Source: UMGS1484 sp045661365
GTDB lineage: Bacteria > Bacillota > Clostridia > Oscillospirales > Acutalibacteraceae
Direction of reading: 5' to 3'
DNA length: 18,432 nucleotides
NCBI GenBank assembly: GCA_045661365.1
Contig: JAZRFL010000059.1
Location: forward strand, 1-18,432
In this document: positions 6,652 to 14,146 of the stretch, one piece after another
Position numbering within the stretch: position 1 is the stretch's first letter
Layout: each line of letters opens with the position of its first letter
Position numbers and translations under genes: made by a program
The notes under the pieces: generated by a model
What the model saw: the letters and a program-made list of their open reading frames with translations, nothing else
The model's database searches: none
What the model was told of the DNA's origin: nothing

Positions 6652-9165
6652 ATGATGATCAAATATCGTGTCCACGAGGTTGCCAAAGACTTCGGCGAGA
6701 CCAACAATAAAAAGGTAATCGATATCCTGGCAAATTATACCGGTGAGACCAAAAAGCATATGACCGCCCTCACCGAGGAAGAATTAAATTTGGTATTCGA
6801 CGTGTTCACCCAAGACAGTGCCGTGGACAATTTCGACGCCTTCTTTAAAATGGGTGAAGAAGCCAAGGCCGCCAAAAAAGCCGAAAAAGAAGCCAAAAAG
6901 GCCGACATGCTGGCACAACAAGCCTTGATTGCCGAAATGCTGAAAAACGGTGGCAAGCCGGTAGAGCCCAAGGAAAAGGAACAACAAAAACCCGAAGCCA
7001 AAAAAGCGGCAAAAGCCGACCAAAAGCCCGCCGATTCGGCAAAAACCGACAAAAAACCCGAACAAAAGAAAGAGGGCAAGGCAAAGGAACAACAAAAAGT
7101 TGAGGCCAAAGAAGCCCCCAAAGCCGAGACCAAGCCTTTTAATCCGCCCAAAAAGGAAAAGAAAGAGCCGGGCGCTCAACCCAACCGCGGTCCCGGTACC
7201 TTGCGTACGGTAGACACCCGTGCCAACAACGTGGACCTGGAACGGTACAACGAAAAATACACCGAGCTTGCCCCCGAGCGTGCCATGCGTGACACCTCCA
7301 GCAACAAGCAAAAGCTCAACCAACGTTCCAAGGACTATCGCCGCAACCAACGCTCCAAGGCCGAAAAAGAAGCCGCCGAGCTGCGTCGTATTCAATTGGA
7401 AAAGATCAAAGCCACCCCCATCAAGGTAGTGGTAGGGGAAGAAATCATGGTCAGCGAGCTGGCCTCCCGCATGAAGAAGACCGCCGCCGAAGTAATCAAG
7501 GAATTGATGAAATTGGGCGTTATGGCTTCCATGAACCAAGTGATCGACTTCGACACCGCCGAGATCGTAGCAACCGAAATGGGCGCTGTGGTAGAAAAAG
7601 AAGTGGTGGTCACCATAGAAGATCGTATTATCGACGACCGTGAAGACACCGCCGAGGATCTGAAGCCCCGTGACCCCGTTGTAGTAGTTATGGGTCACGT
7701 TGACCATGGTAAGACCTCGCTGTTGGACGCCATTCGCAACACCCGTGTTACCGCAGGGGAAGCAGGCGGTATTACCCAACACATCGGTGCTTACCGTGTT
7801 ACCCTGGACGACCGTGACATCACCTTCTTAGACACCCCCGGTCACGCCGCCTTTACCGCCATGCGTGCCCGTGGTGCCATGGCCACCGACGTTGCTATTT
7901 TGGTGGTAGCCGCCGACGACGGCATTATGCCCCAAACCATAGAAGCAATCAACCACGCCCGTGCCGCACAGGTACAAATTGTGGTTGCGATCAACAAAAT
8001 GGACAAAGAATCGGCCAATCCCGACCGCATTATGCAACAGCTCACCGAGCACAATCTGGTGCCCGAAGAATGGGGCGGTGACGTGATCTGCGTGCCTGTT
8101 TCCGCTCATACCGGCATGAATATAGACAAATTGCTGGAAAGCGTGCTGTTGGTGTCCGATATGCTGGAGCTCAAAGCCAACCCCGACCGTGCCGCCAAGG
8201 GTGTGGTGATCGAAGCCCGTTTGGACAAAGGTCGCGGACCGGTGGCCACCGTGCTGGTACAAAACGGTACTTTGCGTACCGGTGACGTGATCGTAGCCGG
8301 CTCTGCCGTAGGTCGTGTACGTGTTATGACCAACGACAAGGGCGAACGGGTAAAAGAAGCAGGTCCTTCGGTGCCTGTGGAAATTACCGGTATGGCCGAA
8401 GTACCCGAAGCAGGGGACGAATTCAACGCCGTTTCGGACGAACGCTTGGCTCGTGAGCTGGTAGAACAACGGAAATCCGCCGCCAAAGAAGAGCAATTCC
8501 GTTCGCAACAAAAGGTTACCTTGGACAATTTGTTTGACCAAATGCAACAAGGGGACGTAAAAGAACTGAACGTGGTGGTAAAAGCCGACGTACAAGGCTC
8601 GGTAGAAGCGGTTCGCCAATCCTTGGAAAAACTGTCCAACGACGAAGTACGGGTACGGGTCATCCACGGGGGTGCCGGTGCCATTTCCGAATCGGACGTT
8701 ATGCTGGCCAACGCCTCCAACGCCATTGTAGTAGGCTTTAACGTACGCCCCGATCCCGTTGCCCAAACGAGTGCCGAGCGTGACGGAGTAGAACTGCGTA
8801 TGTACCGTGTAATCTACGACTGCATTGAAGAGATCGAAGCCGCTATGAAGGGTATGTTGGCACCCAAGTTCCGTGAAGTGGTCATGGGTCGTATTGAAGT
8901 GCGCAACGTATTTAAAATTTCCTCTGCCGGCACCATTGCAGGCAGCTACGTGTTAAACGGCAAGGTCACCCGTGCTTGCCAGATCCGTGTGGTACGTGAC
9001 GGTATCGTCATTGCGGAAGATGCCATTGACTCTCTGCGCCGTTTCAAGGACGACGTAAAAGAGGTTGCCACCGGGTATGAATGCGGCATTGGTCTTGCCA
9101 AGTTCTCCGACATTAAAGAAGGCGACATTTTCGAAGCCTTTGTTATGGAAGAATACCGCGATTAA
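6652..9165 (+). CDS. infB: Translation initiation factor IF-2
   Basis: IF-2 is the GTPase that places initiator tRNA on the 30S subunit and promotes subunit joining. The 837-residue protein begins with a small IF2_N domain (1-52), then a Lys/Ala/Glu/Pro/Gln-rich disordered linker (about 65-180), then a second IF2_N domain (about 258-310). The G domain has G1 GHVDHGKT at 348-355, G3 DTPGH at 394, G4 NKMD at 448 and G5 SAHTG at 484. Domains II-IV follow to the end (for example GSVEAVRQSLEKL). RBS cggagg at 6637-6642; the second Met codon at 6655 is an equally possible start. All G motifs are intact. Confidence 0.97.
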   Translation: MMIKYRVHEVAKDFGETNNKKVIDILANYTGETKKHMTALTEEELNLVFDVFTQDSAVDNFDAFFKMGEEAKAAKKAEKEAKKADMLAQQALIAEMLKNGGKPVEPKEKEQQKPEAKKAAKADQKPADSAKTDKKPEQKKEGKAKEQQKVEAKEAPKAETKPFNPPKKEKKEPGAQPNRGPGTLRTVDTRANNVDLERYNEKYTELAPERAMRDTSSNKQKLNQRSKDYRRNQRSKAEKEAAELRRIQLEKIKATPIKVVVGEEIMVSELASRMKKTAAEVIKELMKLGVMASMNQVIDFDTAEIVATEMGAVVEKEVVVTIEDRIIDDREDTAEDLKPRDPVVVVMGHVDHGKTSLLDAIRNTRVTAGEAGGITQHIGAYRVTLDDRDITFLDTPGHAAFTAMRARGAMATDVAILVVAADDGIMPQTIEAINHARAAQVQIVVAINKMDKESANPDRIMQQLTEHNLVPEEWGGDVICVPVSAHTGMNIDKLLESVLLVSDMLELKANPDRAAKGVVIEARLDKGRGPVATVLVQNGTLRTGDVIVAGSAVGRVRVMTNDKGERVKEAGPSVPVEITGMAEVPEAGDEFNAVSDERLARELVEQRKSAAKEEQFRSQQKVTLDNLFDQMQQGDVKELNVVVKADVQGSVEAVRQSLEKLSNDEVRVRVIHGGAGAISESDVMLANASNAIVVGFNVRPDPVAQTSAERDGVELRMYRVIYDCIEEIEAAMKGMLAPKFREVVMGRIEVRNVFKISSAGTIAGSYVLNGKVTRACQIRVVRDGIVIAEDAIDSLRRFKDDVKEVATGYECGIGLAKFSDIKEGDIFEAFVMEEYRD

Positions 9166-9190
9166 TTTACAATCAATAGGAGGTTCCCCT

Positions 9191-9559
9191 ATGCCTTCCA
9201 AACGAATGGGACGAATTACCGAAGACGTAAAGCGTGAGCTTACCGACATTTTTCGTTCCTTAAAAGACCCTCGTATTTCCACCCTGACCACCGTGGTTCG
9301 GGTAGAAGTTTCGGGCGACCTGTCTTACGCCAAGGTGTACGTCAGCGCCATGGAGGGAGAAGCCAAAACCAAAGAGACCGTAAAAGGTCTGATTTCCGCC
9401 GCAGGGTTTATTCGCCGTGAGCTGGGCAATCGCCTGTCCTTGCGAAAGACCCCTGAACTGCGGTTTGTTGCCGACCGTTCTATTGAACACGGCGCCCACA
9501 TTGCCCGCGTGCTGGATTCCTTGGACATTCCCGACACCGTGGAGGAGGATGACCAATGA
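9191..9559 (+). CDS. rbfA: Ribosome-binding factor A
   Basis: RbfA (122 residues) is a KH-type cold-shock and 30S maturation factor acting on the 5' region of 16S rRNA. The family pattern is clear: RMGRITEDVKRELTDIF at the N-terminus, DPRIS, then VEVSGDLSYAKVYVS and GFIRRELGNRL, ending near FVADRSIEHGAHIARVLDS. ATG at 9191 follows a good RBS (taggagg at 9178-9183); a longer in-frame extension lies inside infB and is rejected. The stop overlaps the start of nrnA by 4 nt (ATGA), a sign of translational coupling. Confidence 0.95.
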   Translation: MPSKRMGRITEDVKRELTDIFRSLKDPRISTLTTVVRVEVSGDLSYAKVYVSAMEGEAKTKETVKGLISAAGFIRRELGNRLSLRKTPELRFVADRSIEHGAHIARVLDSLDIPDTVEEDDQ

Positions 9560-10503
9560 CCATTCAGGAAGCGGCCGAGTTTTTGCGGGAACGGGACTGC
9601 TTTACCATATTGCTCCACGCCTTTCCCGACGGGGACACCATAGGCAGCGGTTACGCGTTGTGCTATGCCCTGCGTCAATTGGGTAAGCAGGCAAACGTGG
9701 TATGTGCCCACCCCATTCCCCGCTCTTACTTTTTCATTACCGATCCCTATACTCCCCAAGATTTTTCAACCCAAACGGTGGTGGCAACCGACGTTGCCAC
9801 CCCAAAACTGTTGGGAAGCTTGGCAGAAGCGTACCCCGTTGTGGATCTTTGTGTAGATCACCACGGCACCAACACCTTTTATGCCAAAAACACCTGTCTG
9901 AATGAAAAAGCGGCTTCCAATGCCGAGATCATTTTGGAAGTGATCGAGGAATTGGGGGTAGCCATTGACCAATACGTTGCCACCTGCATTTACACGGGAC
10001 TGTCTACCGACACAGGATGCTTTAAATATTCCAACACCACCCCCAAATGTCACGTGGTTGCCGCCATGCTGATGGAAGCGGGCGCCGACGTGGAATTGAT
10101 CAATCAATATATGTTCGACACCAAATCCAAAGAGCGCATTGCCATAGAAAAAAGCATTTTGGACTCGCTGGAATACCATGCCAACGGCAAAATTGCCATG
10201 ATTACGGTAACCAAAGCCATGCGAGATGCGGTGGGCATTGCCGACGGCGAGTTGGAAGGAATCACCTCCATTCCCCGTCAGGTCGAGGGAGTAGATATTG
10301 GTTGCACCGTGCGGGAAACCGACAACGGAGACTACAAGGTCTCGGTGCGCTCCCGCTCCACCATCAATTCTGCCAACATTTGCGCCAAATTCGGTGGCGG
10401 CGGACACCCCTGTGCCGCAGGGTGTAACTTTACCTGCGACCTTGCCACCCTAAAGGCGCAATTGATCGCGGCTTGCAAAGCCGCCTTGGAGCAAGCACAA
10501 TGA
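9556..10503 (+). CDS. nrnA: DHH-family oligoribonuclease / pAp phosphatase NrnA
   Basis: Members of this DHH/DHHA1 family degrade very short RNAs (nanoRNAs), and some dephosphorylate pAp. Visible motifs: HAFPDGDTIGS at residues 21-31 (motif I), an ATDVA aspartate, DHH at 101-103, a STDTGCF segment, and the DHHA1 motif GGGGHPCAAG from residue 280. Length (315) is normal. It overlaps rbfA and truB by 4 nt each (ATGA), so the three are tightly coupled. The RBS ggagg lies within the end of rbfA. The place between rbfA and truB is typical of Firmicutes. Confidence 0.92.
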   Translation: MTIQEAAEFLRERDCFTILLHAFPDGDTIGSGYALCYALRQLGKQANVVCAHPIPRSYFFITDPYTPQDFSTQTVVATDVATPKLLGSLAEAYPVVDLCVDHHGTNTFYAKNTCLNEKAASNAEIILEVIEELGVAIDQYVATCIYTGLSTDTGCFKYSNTTPKCHVVAAMLMEAGADVELINQYMFDTKSKERIAIEKSILDSLEYHANGKIAMITVTKAMRDAVGIADGELEGITSIPRQVEGVDIGCTVRETDNGDYKVSVRSRSTINSANICAKFGGGGHPCAAGCNFTCDLATLKAQLIAACKAALEQAQ

Positions 10504-11378
10504 ACGGATTGGTATTGATCAACAAGCCCCAAGATTTTACCTCGTTTGACGTGGTGGCTGTTATGCGTCGGGTGCTGGGCACCCGTAAGATCGGACATAC
10601 CGGTACCCTGGACCCTATGGCCACCGGGGTACTTCCCCTTTTGGTGGGCAAAGCCACCCGTTTGTGCGACCTTATGCCAAGCGGGGACAAGGCTTACCGT
10701 GCCACCCTACAGTTGGGGATCACCACCGACACCTTAGATAATACAGGCAAGGTGCTCACTCAGCAGGAATGTCACGTAACAAAAGAGCAATTCCAAGCCA
10801 TTTTGCCCCAATTTACAGGGGAGCAAATGCAATTGCCTCCCATGTATTCCGCCATTTCCGTGAACGGCGTTCGTTTATACGATCTTGCCCGCCAAGGCAA
10901 AACGGTGGAACGTACCCCTCGCCCGATTACGGTGTATTCCTTAGGGTACGTAGATGGGTGCGAACAAACCCAAACCTTTACCATAGAGGTGGCCTGCTCC
11001 AAAGGAACCTATATTCGCTCCCTGATCGACGACATGGGCAAAGCCCTTGGTTGCGGTGCCACCATGACCGAGCTGTGCCGCACGGCGGCCTGCGGATTTG
11101 ATTTGTCCCAATGCATCGACTTGGCCCAAGCCAAGACCATGTCCCCCGACCAGCTGCTCCTTCCCATAGAAACAGCGGTAGCGGGCTACCCTGCCCTTTG
11201 GGTCACCGCCCCCCAAGGGGTGCGGTTTCAAAACGGCGGCCCGTTGGATTTGTACCGTTTGCCCCGCAACCTGACCCCGCAGGGCATATACCGTGTGCTA
11301 AATCCCGCAGGCACTTTGCTGGGACTTGGGCGAGTAGACGCCGAAAAAGAACGACTGTCGATTCAATGTTTATTTTAA
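10500..11378 (+). CDS. truB: tRNA pseudouridine-55 synthase TruB
   Basis: TruB isomerises U55 in the T-loop of tRNA. The N-terminus MNGLVLINKPQDFTSFDVV and the catalytic motif GHTGTLDPMATGVLP, with the nucleophile Asp38, are diagnostic. Further conserved stretches are MYSAISVNGVRLYDLARQG and CSKGTYIRSLIDDMGKALG. The 292 residues are usual for the family; the C-terminal PUA-like part is short and variable. ATG at 10500 overlaps the nrnA stop (ATGA); tggag about 10 nt before it serves as RBS. Upstream in-frame extension lies inside nrnA. Confidence 0.96.
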   Translation: MNGLVLINKPQDFTSFDVVAVMRRVLGTRKIGHTGTLDPMATGVLPLLVGKATRLCDLMPSGDKAYRATLQLGITTDTLDNTGKVLTQQECHVTKEQFQAILPQFTGEQMQLPPMYSAISVNGVRLYDLARQGKTVERTPRPITVYSLGYVDGCEQTQTFTIEVACSKGTYIRSLIDDMGKALGCGATMTELCRTAACGFDLSQCIDLAQAKTMSPDQLLLPIETAVAGYPALWVTAPQGVRFQNGGPLDLYRLPRNLTPQGIYRVLNPAGTLLGLGRVDAEKERLSIQCLF

Positions 11379-11397
11379 TTTAAGTTCGAGGTGCCTT

Positions 11398-12285
11398 ATG
11401 CAGATCGTCAACCGTTACAATCAGACAAGCCCCGCCCCTACCTTTGTGGCGTTGGGCAGTTTTGACGGTCTTCATTTGGGACACCAAGCGGTAATCAAAA
11501 CCGCCACCACTCGCGCCGACCTGATTCCCACGGTGTTTTCGGTACTGCCTGACCGCCCCACCGAACAGTTACTGCAGCAGTCCCATCGCCAAGCCTTGCT
11601 GGAACAAATGGGAGTCGCCTTGTGGTACCCCACTCCCCTAAAAGAAATCGCCCACATGACCGCCGAGGAATTTTTTCAAACCGTGCTCATAGACACCCTA
11701 CATGCCAAAGCGGTGGTTTGCGGCTTTAATTTCCGTTTTGGGCAAGGAGCAAAAGGAGATACCGCCTTGTTGCAACGCTTGTGTGACGAGTATGGGGTCT
11801 CCCTCACGGTCGTTCCCCCCGTCACCTACGGGAGACAACCCGTTTCCTCCAGCCGCATTCGGCAAGCCTTGCAACAGGGCGACCTTACCGCCGCCCACGC
11901 CATGCTGGGGCGAAAGTTTTCGTTCACCGCCCGGGTGCAAAGCGGTCAGCATTTGGGGCAAAAATTGGGGTTTCCCACCGTCAATCAACCCCTGCCCGCC
12001 CAATTGGTTTGTCCCAAGTGGGGGGTCTATGCCGTCACCATCACCCATCAAACCGAGACTTGGGGCGGTGTGTGCAACGTGGGGGTGCATCCCACGGTGG
12101 GTGCTTTGCCCGTACCCATTGCCGAAACCCATTTGTTTGACTGTCATGCCGACCTGTACGACAAGGAGCTTACCTTGACCTTTCAAGCCTTTTTGCGGGA
12201 GGAACGCACCTTTGCCGATCAGGCACAATTGCAACAAGCGATCGCCGCCGATCTGCAAAAAGCCAAAGCCATTTTATTGCAATAG
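11398..12285 (+). CDS. ribF: Bifunctional riboflavin kinase / FAD synthetase RibF
   Basis: RibF turns riboflavin into FMN and then FAD. The N-terminal FAD synthetase (nucleotidyltransferase) part shows GSFDGLHLGHQ at residues 20-30, GFNFRFGQGAKGD at 109-121 and SSSRIRQAL at 150-158. The C-terminal riboflavin kinase part has GQKLGFPTVN at 187-196 (family G-x-x-LGFPTAN), KWGVYAV, CNVGVHPTVG and DLYDKELTLTFQAFLREER. Length (295) is normal. RBS cgaggtg about 6 nt before the ATG. It follows truB by 19 nt, the conserved order in many bacteria; rpsO, often next, is absent here. Confidence 0.95.
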   Translation: MQIVNRYNQTSPAPTFVALGSFDGLHLGHQAVIKTATTRADLIPTVFSVLPDRPTEQLLQQSHRQALLEQMGVALWYPTPLKEIAHMTAEEFFQTVLIDTLHAKAVVCGFNFRFGQGAKGDTALLQRLCDEYGVSLTVVPPVTYGRQPVSSSRIRQALQQGDLTAAHAMLGRKFSFTARVQSGQHLGQKLGFPTVNQPLPAQLVCPKWGVYAVTITHQTETWGGVCNVGVHPTVGALPVPIAETHLFDCHADLYDKELTLTFQAFLREERTFADQAQLQQAIAADLQKAKAILLQ

Positions 12286-12296
12286 AAGGAATTATC

Positions 12297-13046
12297 ATGT
12301 CACCCTTTCGTAAAGTACTGAACAAAATACAACATTCGCTCAAAGAGTCCGAGCAAGAGATCATAGCCATGGAGCAAGCGGGACAGACTCCCGAGCCCAT
12401 TGGCAAAACCAAAGGCAAAGAGATCGCCACCGCCATTGTGGGATTTTTGATCATCGGCTTGGCGATTTGCGGCGTGGTATTTGGTGCTCTGTTCATCAAC
12501 CACGTGCAGGTTCACAAAGAAGAAACCGAACACCAAAACCGTGTTGACTACTACACCGACTTTATCAGTCCGGTGGTGCTGTTTGACACAGGGGAGTTTT
12601 CTCATCCCGACAACGCCAACAATTTGTCCTTGCTCATTCCCGCCTTTTTCAAAGCACAAGAACAGGTGTTTGCGGGAGAAGATCGGGAATACGTCACCGA
12701 AACCGATTATTCCAAGCGGTACATTTTGCGGGAAGAAGACGTGCAAGCCGCCGCCATGTCGCTGTTTGGGCGCAAGGTGATCTGTCAAACCTTTACCATT
12801 GACGGGCTAAAGTTTGAATTTGAAAACAACAAGGGGTATTTTTTAAGCAGTATCACCATGCGGCTGGCCATGTATACCCCACGCATTCAGAAATACACCC
12901 CCACCGAGGATGGTGCCGAGATGATCGTGGAATACATGGAAGTGGCAACCGGCAAAGAGTACAAGGTGGGTAAGACCATGAAGATCACCCTAAAAGGGGA
13001 ATATCAAAAAGAAATCATCACCGCCGTGCAGGAGTACCGCAGTTAG
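12297..13046 (+). CDS. Single-pass membrane protein of unknown function
   Basis: I do not recognise this 249-residue protein. Residues 1-40 are charged and hydrophilic, 43-68 form one strongly hydrophobic helix (AIVGFLIIGLAICGVVFGAL), and 70-249 form a soluble domain expected outside the membrane. The outer part is rich in charged and aromatic residues and has no Cys pairs or catalytic motif that I can identify. It starts 11 nt after ribF with RBS aagga and is the last gene before the strong terminator at 13082, so it is part of the operon. Codon use resembles the neighbouring housekeeping genes, arguing for a resident gene and not a recent import. Confidence 0.8.
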   Translation: MSPFRKVLNKIQHSLKESEQEIIAMEQAGQTPEPIGKTKGKEIATAIVGFLIIGLAICGVVFGALFINHVQVHKEETEHQNRVDYYTDFISPVVLFDTGEFSHPDNANNLSLLIPAFFKAQEQVFAGEDREYVTETDYSKRYILREEDVQAAAMSLFGRKVICQTFTIDGLKFEFENNKGYFLSSITMRLAMYTPRIQKYTPTEDGAEMIVEYMEVATGKEYKVGKTMKITLKGEYQKEIITAVQEYRS

Positions 13047-13081
13047 GCGAAAAACAAAGCGAATATTTTATGTAAGTTTTG

Positions 13082-13123
13082 GTAGTGTGCAGAGTGTGAA
13101 CTTTGCACACTACTTTTCTTTTT
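13082..13123 (+). terminator. Strong rho-independent terminator of the rimP operon
   Basis: gtagtgtgca (13082-13091) pairs perfectly with tgcacactac (13104-13113) across a 12-nt loop and is followed at once by ttttcttttt. It lies 36 nt after the last gene and marks the end of the long plus-strand operon. Confidence 0.9.
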
Positions 13124-13134
13124 ATGCGGTTAAT

Positions 13135-13435
13135 TTGGTTTCATAAACAAAACACCAAAAGGCAACACAGCTTATTCGGCTCCCTTGTGTAAAGGGTAAC
13201 GAGCCCGACCGCCGCCTGTGGCGGATAACAGAATAAAGGGGTCCCCGAAAAGCAACGCTTTTTGGGGCGAGGAGAAACAACACAGCGCATGAGTTTTTGC
13301 AGCAGGCAAAAACGATATAGCGAAGTTCGTTTCGACGAGGTGCCGCGGTCGAAAAAACCAAGGAATAGCACGGAGTGCCCGACGGTTTTTTCGGGCACCG
13401 CAAACGGAATGTCACAGTTGACTGAGGGATTGTTC
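13135..13435 (+). repeat. Dispersed repeat unit, copy A, split by a multi-hairpin insert
   Basis: 13135-13196 (ttggtttcataa ... ggctcccttgtgtaaaggg) is about 62 bp and closely matches 13584-13644. The end of the unit, gtca-cagt-tgac followed by tgagggattgt (13411-13433), also matches the end of copy B. Between these halves lie about 210 bp with four consecutive palindromes: 13212-13224, 13243-13267, 13293-13313 and 13375-13398. No coding sequence is supported here; an open frame across 13262-13795 has repeat-like composition. Confidence 0.6.
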
Positions 13436-13449
13436 GCTCGCCGTTTTTT

Positions 13450-13504
13450 ACAACCCCTCCGTCAAAACCTTTGGTTTTGCCACCTCCCCTTACACAGGGG
13501 AGGC
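13450..13504 (-). repeat. Dispersed repeat unit, copy C, inverted
   Basis: Read on the minus strand, this reads gcctcccctgtgtaagggga, then ggtggc, the hairpin caaaacc-aaa-ggttttg, and gacggaggggttgt. That is the same plan as copy B (gtgtaaagggagctgtc, hairpin, gactgagggattgt) with a different stem sequence: conserved flanks around a variable palindrome. A further fragment in the same orientation (ccttacacaagggaggc) lies at 13551-13567. Confidence 0.55.
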
Positions 13505-13583
13505 ACTCCCTTTGTTTGCTTTGCAGACATTTCCCCCAACAGGGGAATCGCCTTACACAAGGGAGGCAAGGAAATCGGTAACC

Positions 13584-13682
13584 TTGGTTTCATAAGCCAA
13601 ACCAAAAAGGTAACGCCGCTTATTCGGCTCCCTTGTGTAAAGGGAGCTGTCATTGAGCAAAGCTCAATGACTGAGGGATTGT
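13584..13682 (+). repeat. Dispersed repeat unit, copy B, intact
   Basis: 13584-13644 repeats the start of copy A. It is followed by agctg, the perfect hairpin tcattgagc-aaa-gctcaatga (13651-13671) and ctgagggattgt. Units with conserved flanks and a variable central stem are common in intergenic regions of gut Clostridia genomes; the family name is not known to me. Confidence 0.6.
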
Positions 13683-13700
13683 CCTTTTTGAAAAGAAGGA

Positions 13701-13747
13701 CGGATTGCCACGGAGGAGCGGACAAGACGCTCCTCCTCGCAATGACA
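13701..13747 (+). repeat. Palindromic repeat, second family, copy 1
   Basis: It begins cggattgccac and ends ctcgcaatgaca, with an inner perfect stem ggaggagcg/cgctcctcc. The same outer borders occur inverted at 13835-13865. This is a different family from the ggctccctt repeats. Confidence 0.6.
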
Positions 13748-13834
13748 GAATCGGGAAATGTAACGACAATAAAATATAGCGTAGTTTATTGCTAAAACAG
13801 CCCTACGGTATTACGCAACCAATCTCCCCGCCTT

Positions 13835-13865
13835 TGTCATTGCGAGCCGCAGGCGTGGCAATCCG
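13835..13865 (-). repeat. Palindromic repeat, second family, copy 2 (overlaps a gene end)
   Basis: On the minus strand it reads cggattgccac-gcctgcgg-ctcgcaatgaca, with the same borders as copy 1 and a shorter centre. It supplies the last codons and the stop of the minus-strand gene that ends at 13837. Together with copy 1 it frames an AT-rich stretch of about 87 bp in which nothing else is seen. Confidence 0.6.
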
Positions 13866-14121
13866 CACCCCTTGTTCCCATGGTACACACCTGCCCGTCT
13901 TCTTCATATTTTTCATACAGCATCCGTGCAATGGGACACCGAGTAAACGCCATGCGACAGCACCGTCCTTGCAGGTACCGTCGTACCCCTGCCGCATTTT
14001 CAAACACCATGCGGGTGCGGTGGGCGGTATGGGTCACCCCTTCGCATTCAATTACCGCAGGGCGGCTGTGCGCCCCTATGAAAAAGGGGCATTTTACGTT
14101 TGTTTCTACTTCGTTTGTCAT
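13837..14121 (-). CDS. Small Cys-rich protein of the phage module
   Basis: This 94-residue protein is similar in style to small proteins seen beside phage replication genes in Clostridia (from memory, not a search). Cys11 (KCPFF), Cys26 (ECEG), Cys54/55 and Cys62 (RCPIA) are spaced as in a metal-binding protein; most of the rest is basic and aromatic. Function is unknown. The ATG at 14121 is chosen because ggagaagg sits 2-9 nt before it; a start 8 codons earlier has no RBS. It is the last gene of the minus-strand operon, 25 nt after the replisome organiser. Its final residues, ADCHACGSQ, and its stop codon are encoded by a dispersed repeat, so the present C-terminus is probably secondary. Confidence 0.7.
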   Translation of the reverse strand: MTNEVETNVKCPFFIGAHSRPAVIECEGVTHTAHRTRMVFENAAGVRRYLQGRCCRMAFTRCPIARMLYEKYEEDGQVCTMGTRGADCHACGSQ

Positions 14122-14146
14122 ATCCTTCTCCTTTTTCCACATCATG

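Noticed and set aside
6784..7782. Long minus-strand open frames inside infB and nearby genes (for example 332 and 312 codons)
   Set aside because: They mirror GC-biased codon third positions of real genes on the plus strand. Products are Phe/Gly/His-rich and without starts or RBS.
13262..13795. Plus-strand open frame of 177 codons
   Set aside because: It runs through several palindromic repeats, has no RBS, and the translated product is low-quality sequence with no family resemblance. It is an open frame produced by repeats.
13124..13836. CRISPR array
   Set aside because: Repeats here are few, unevenly spaced, in both orientations and of at least two families. There are no regular spacers and no cas gene.
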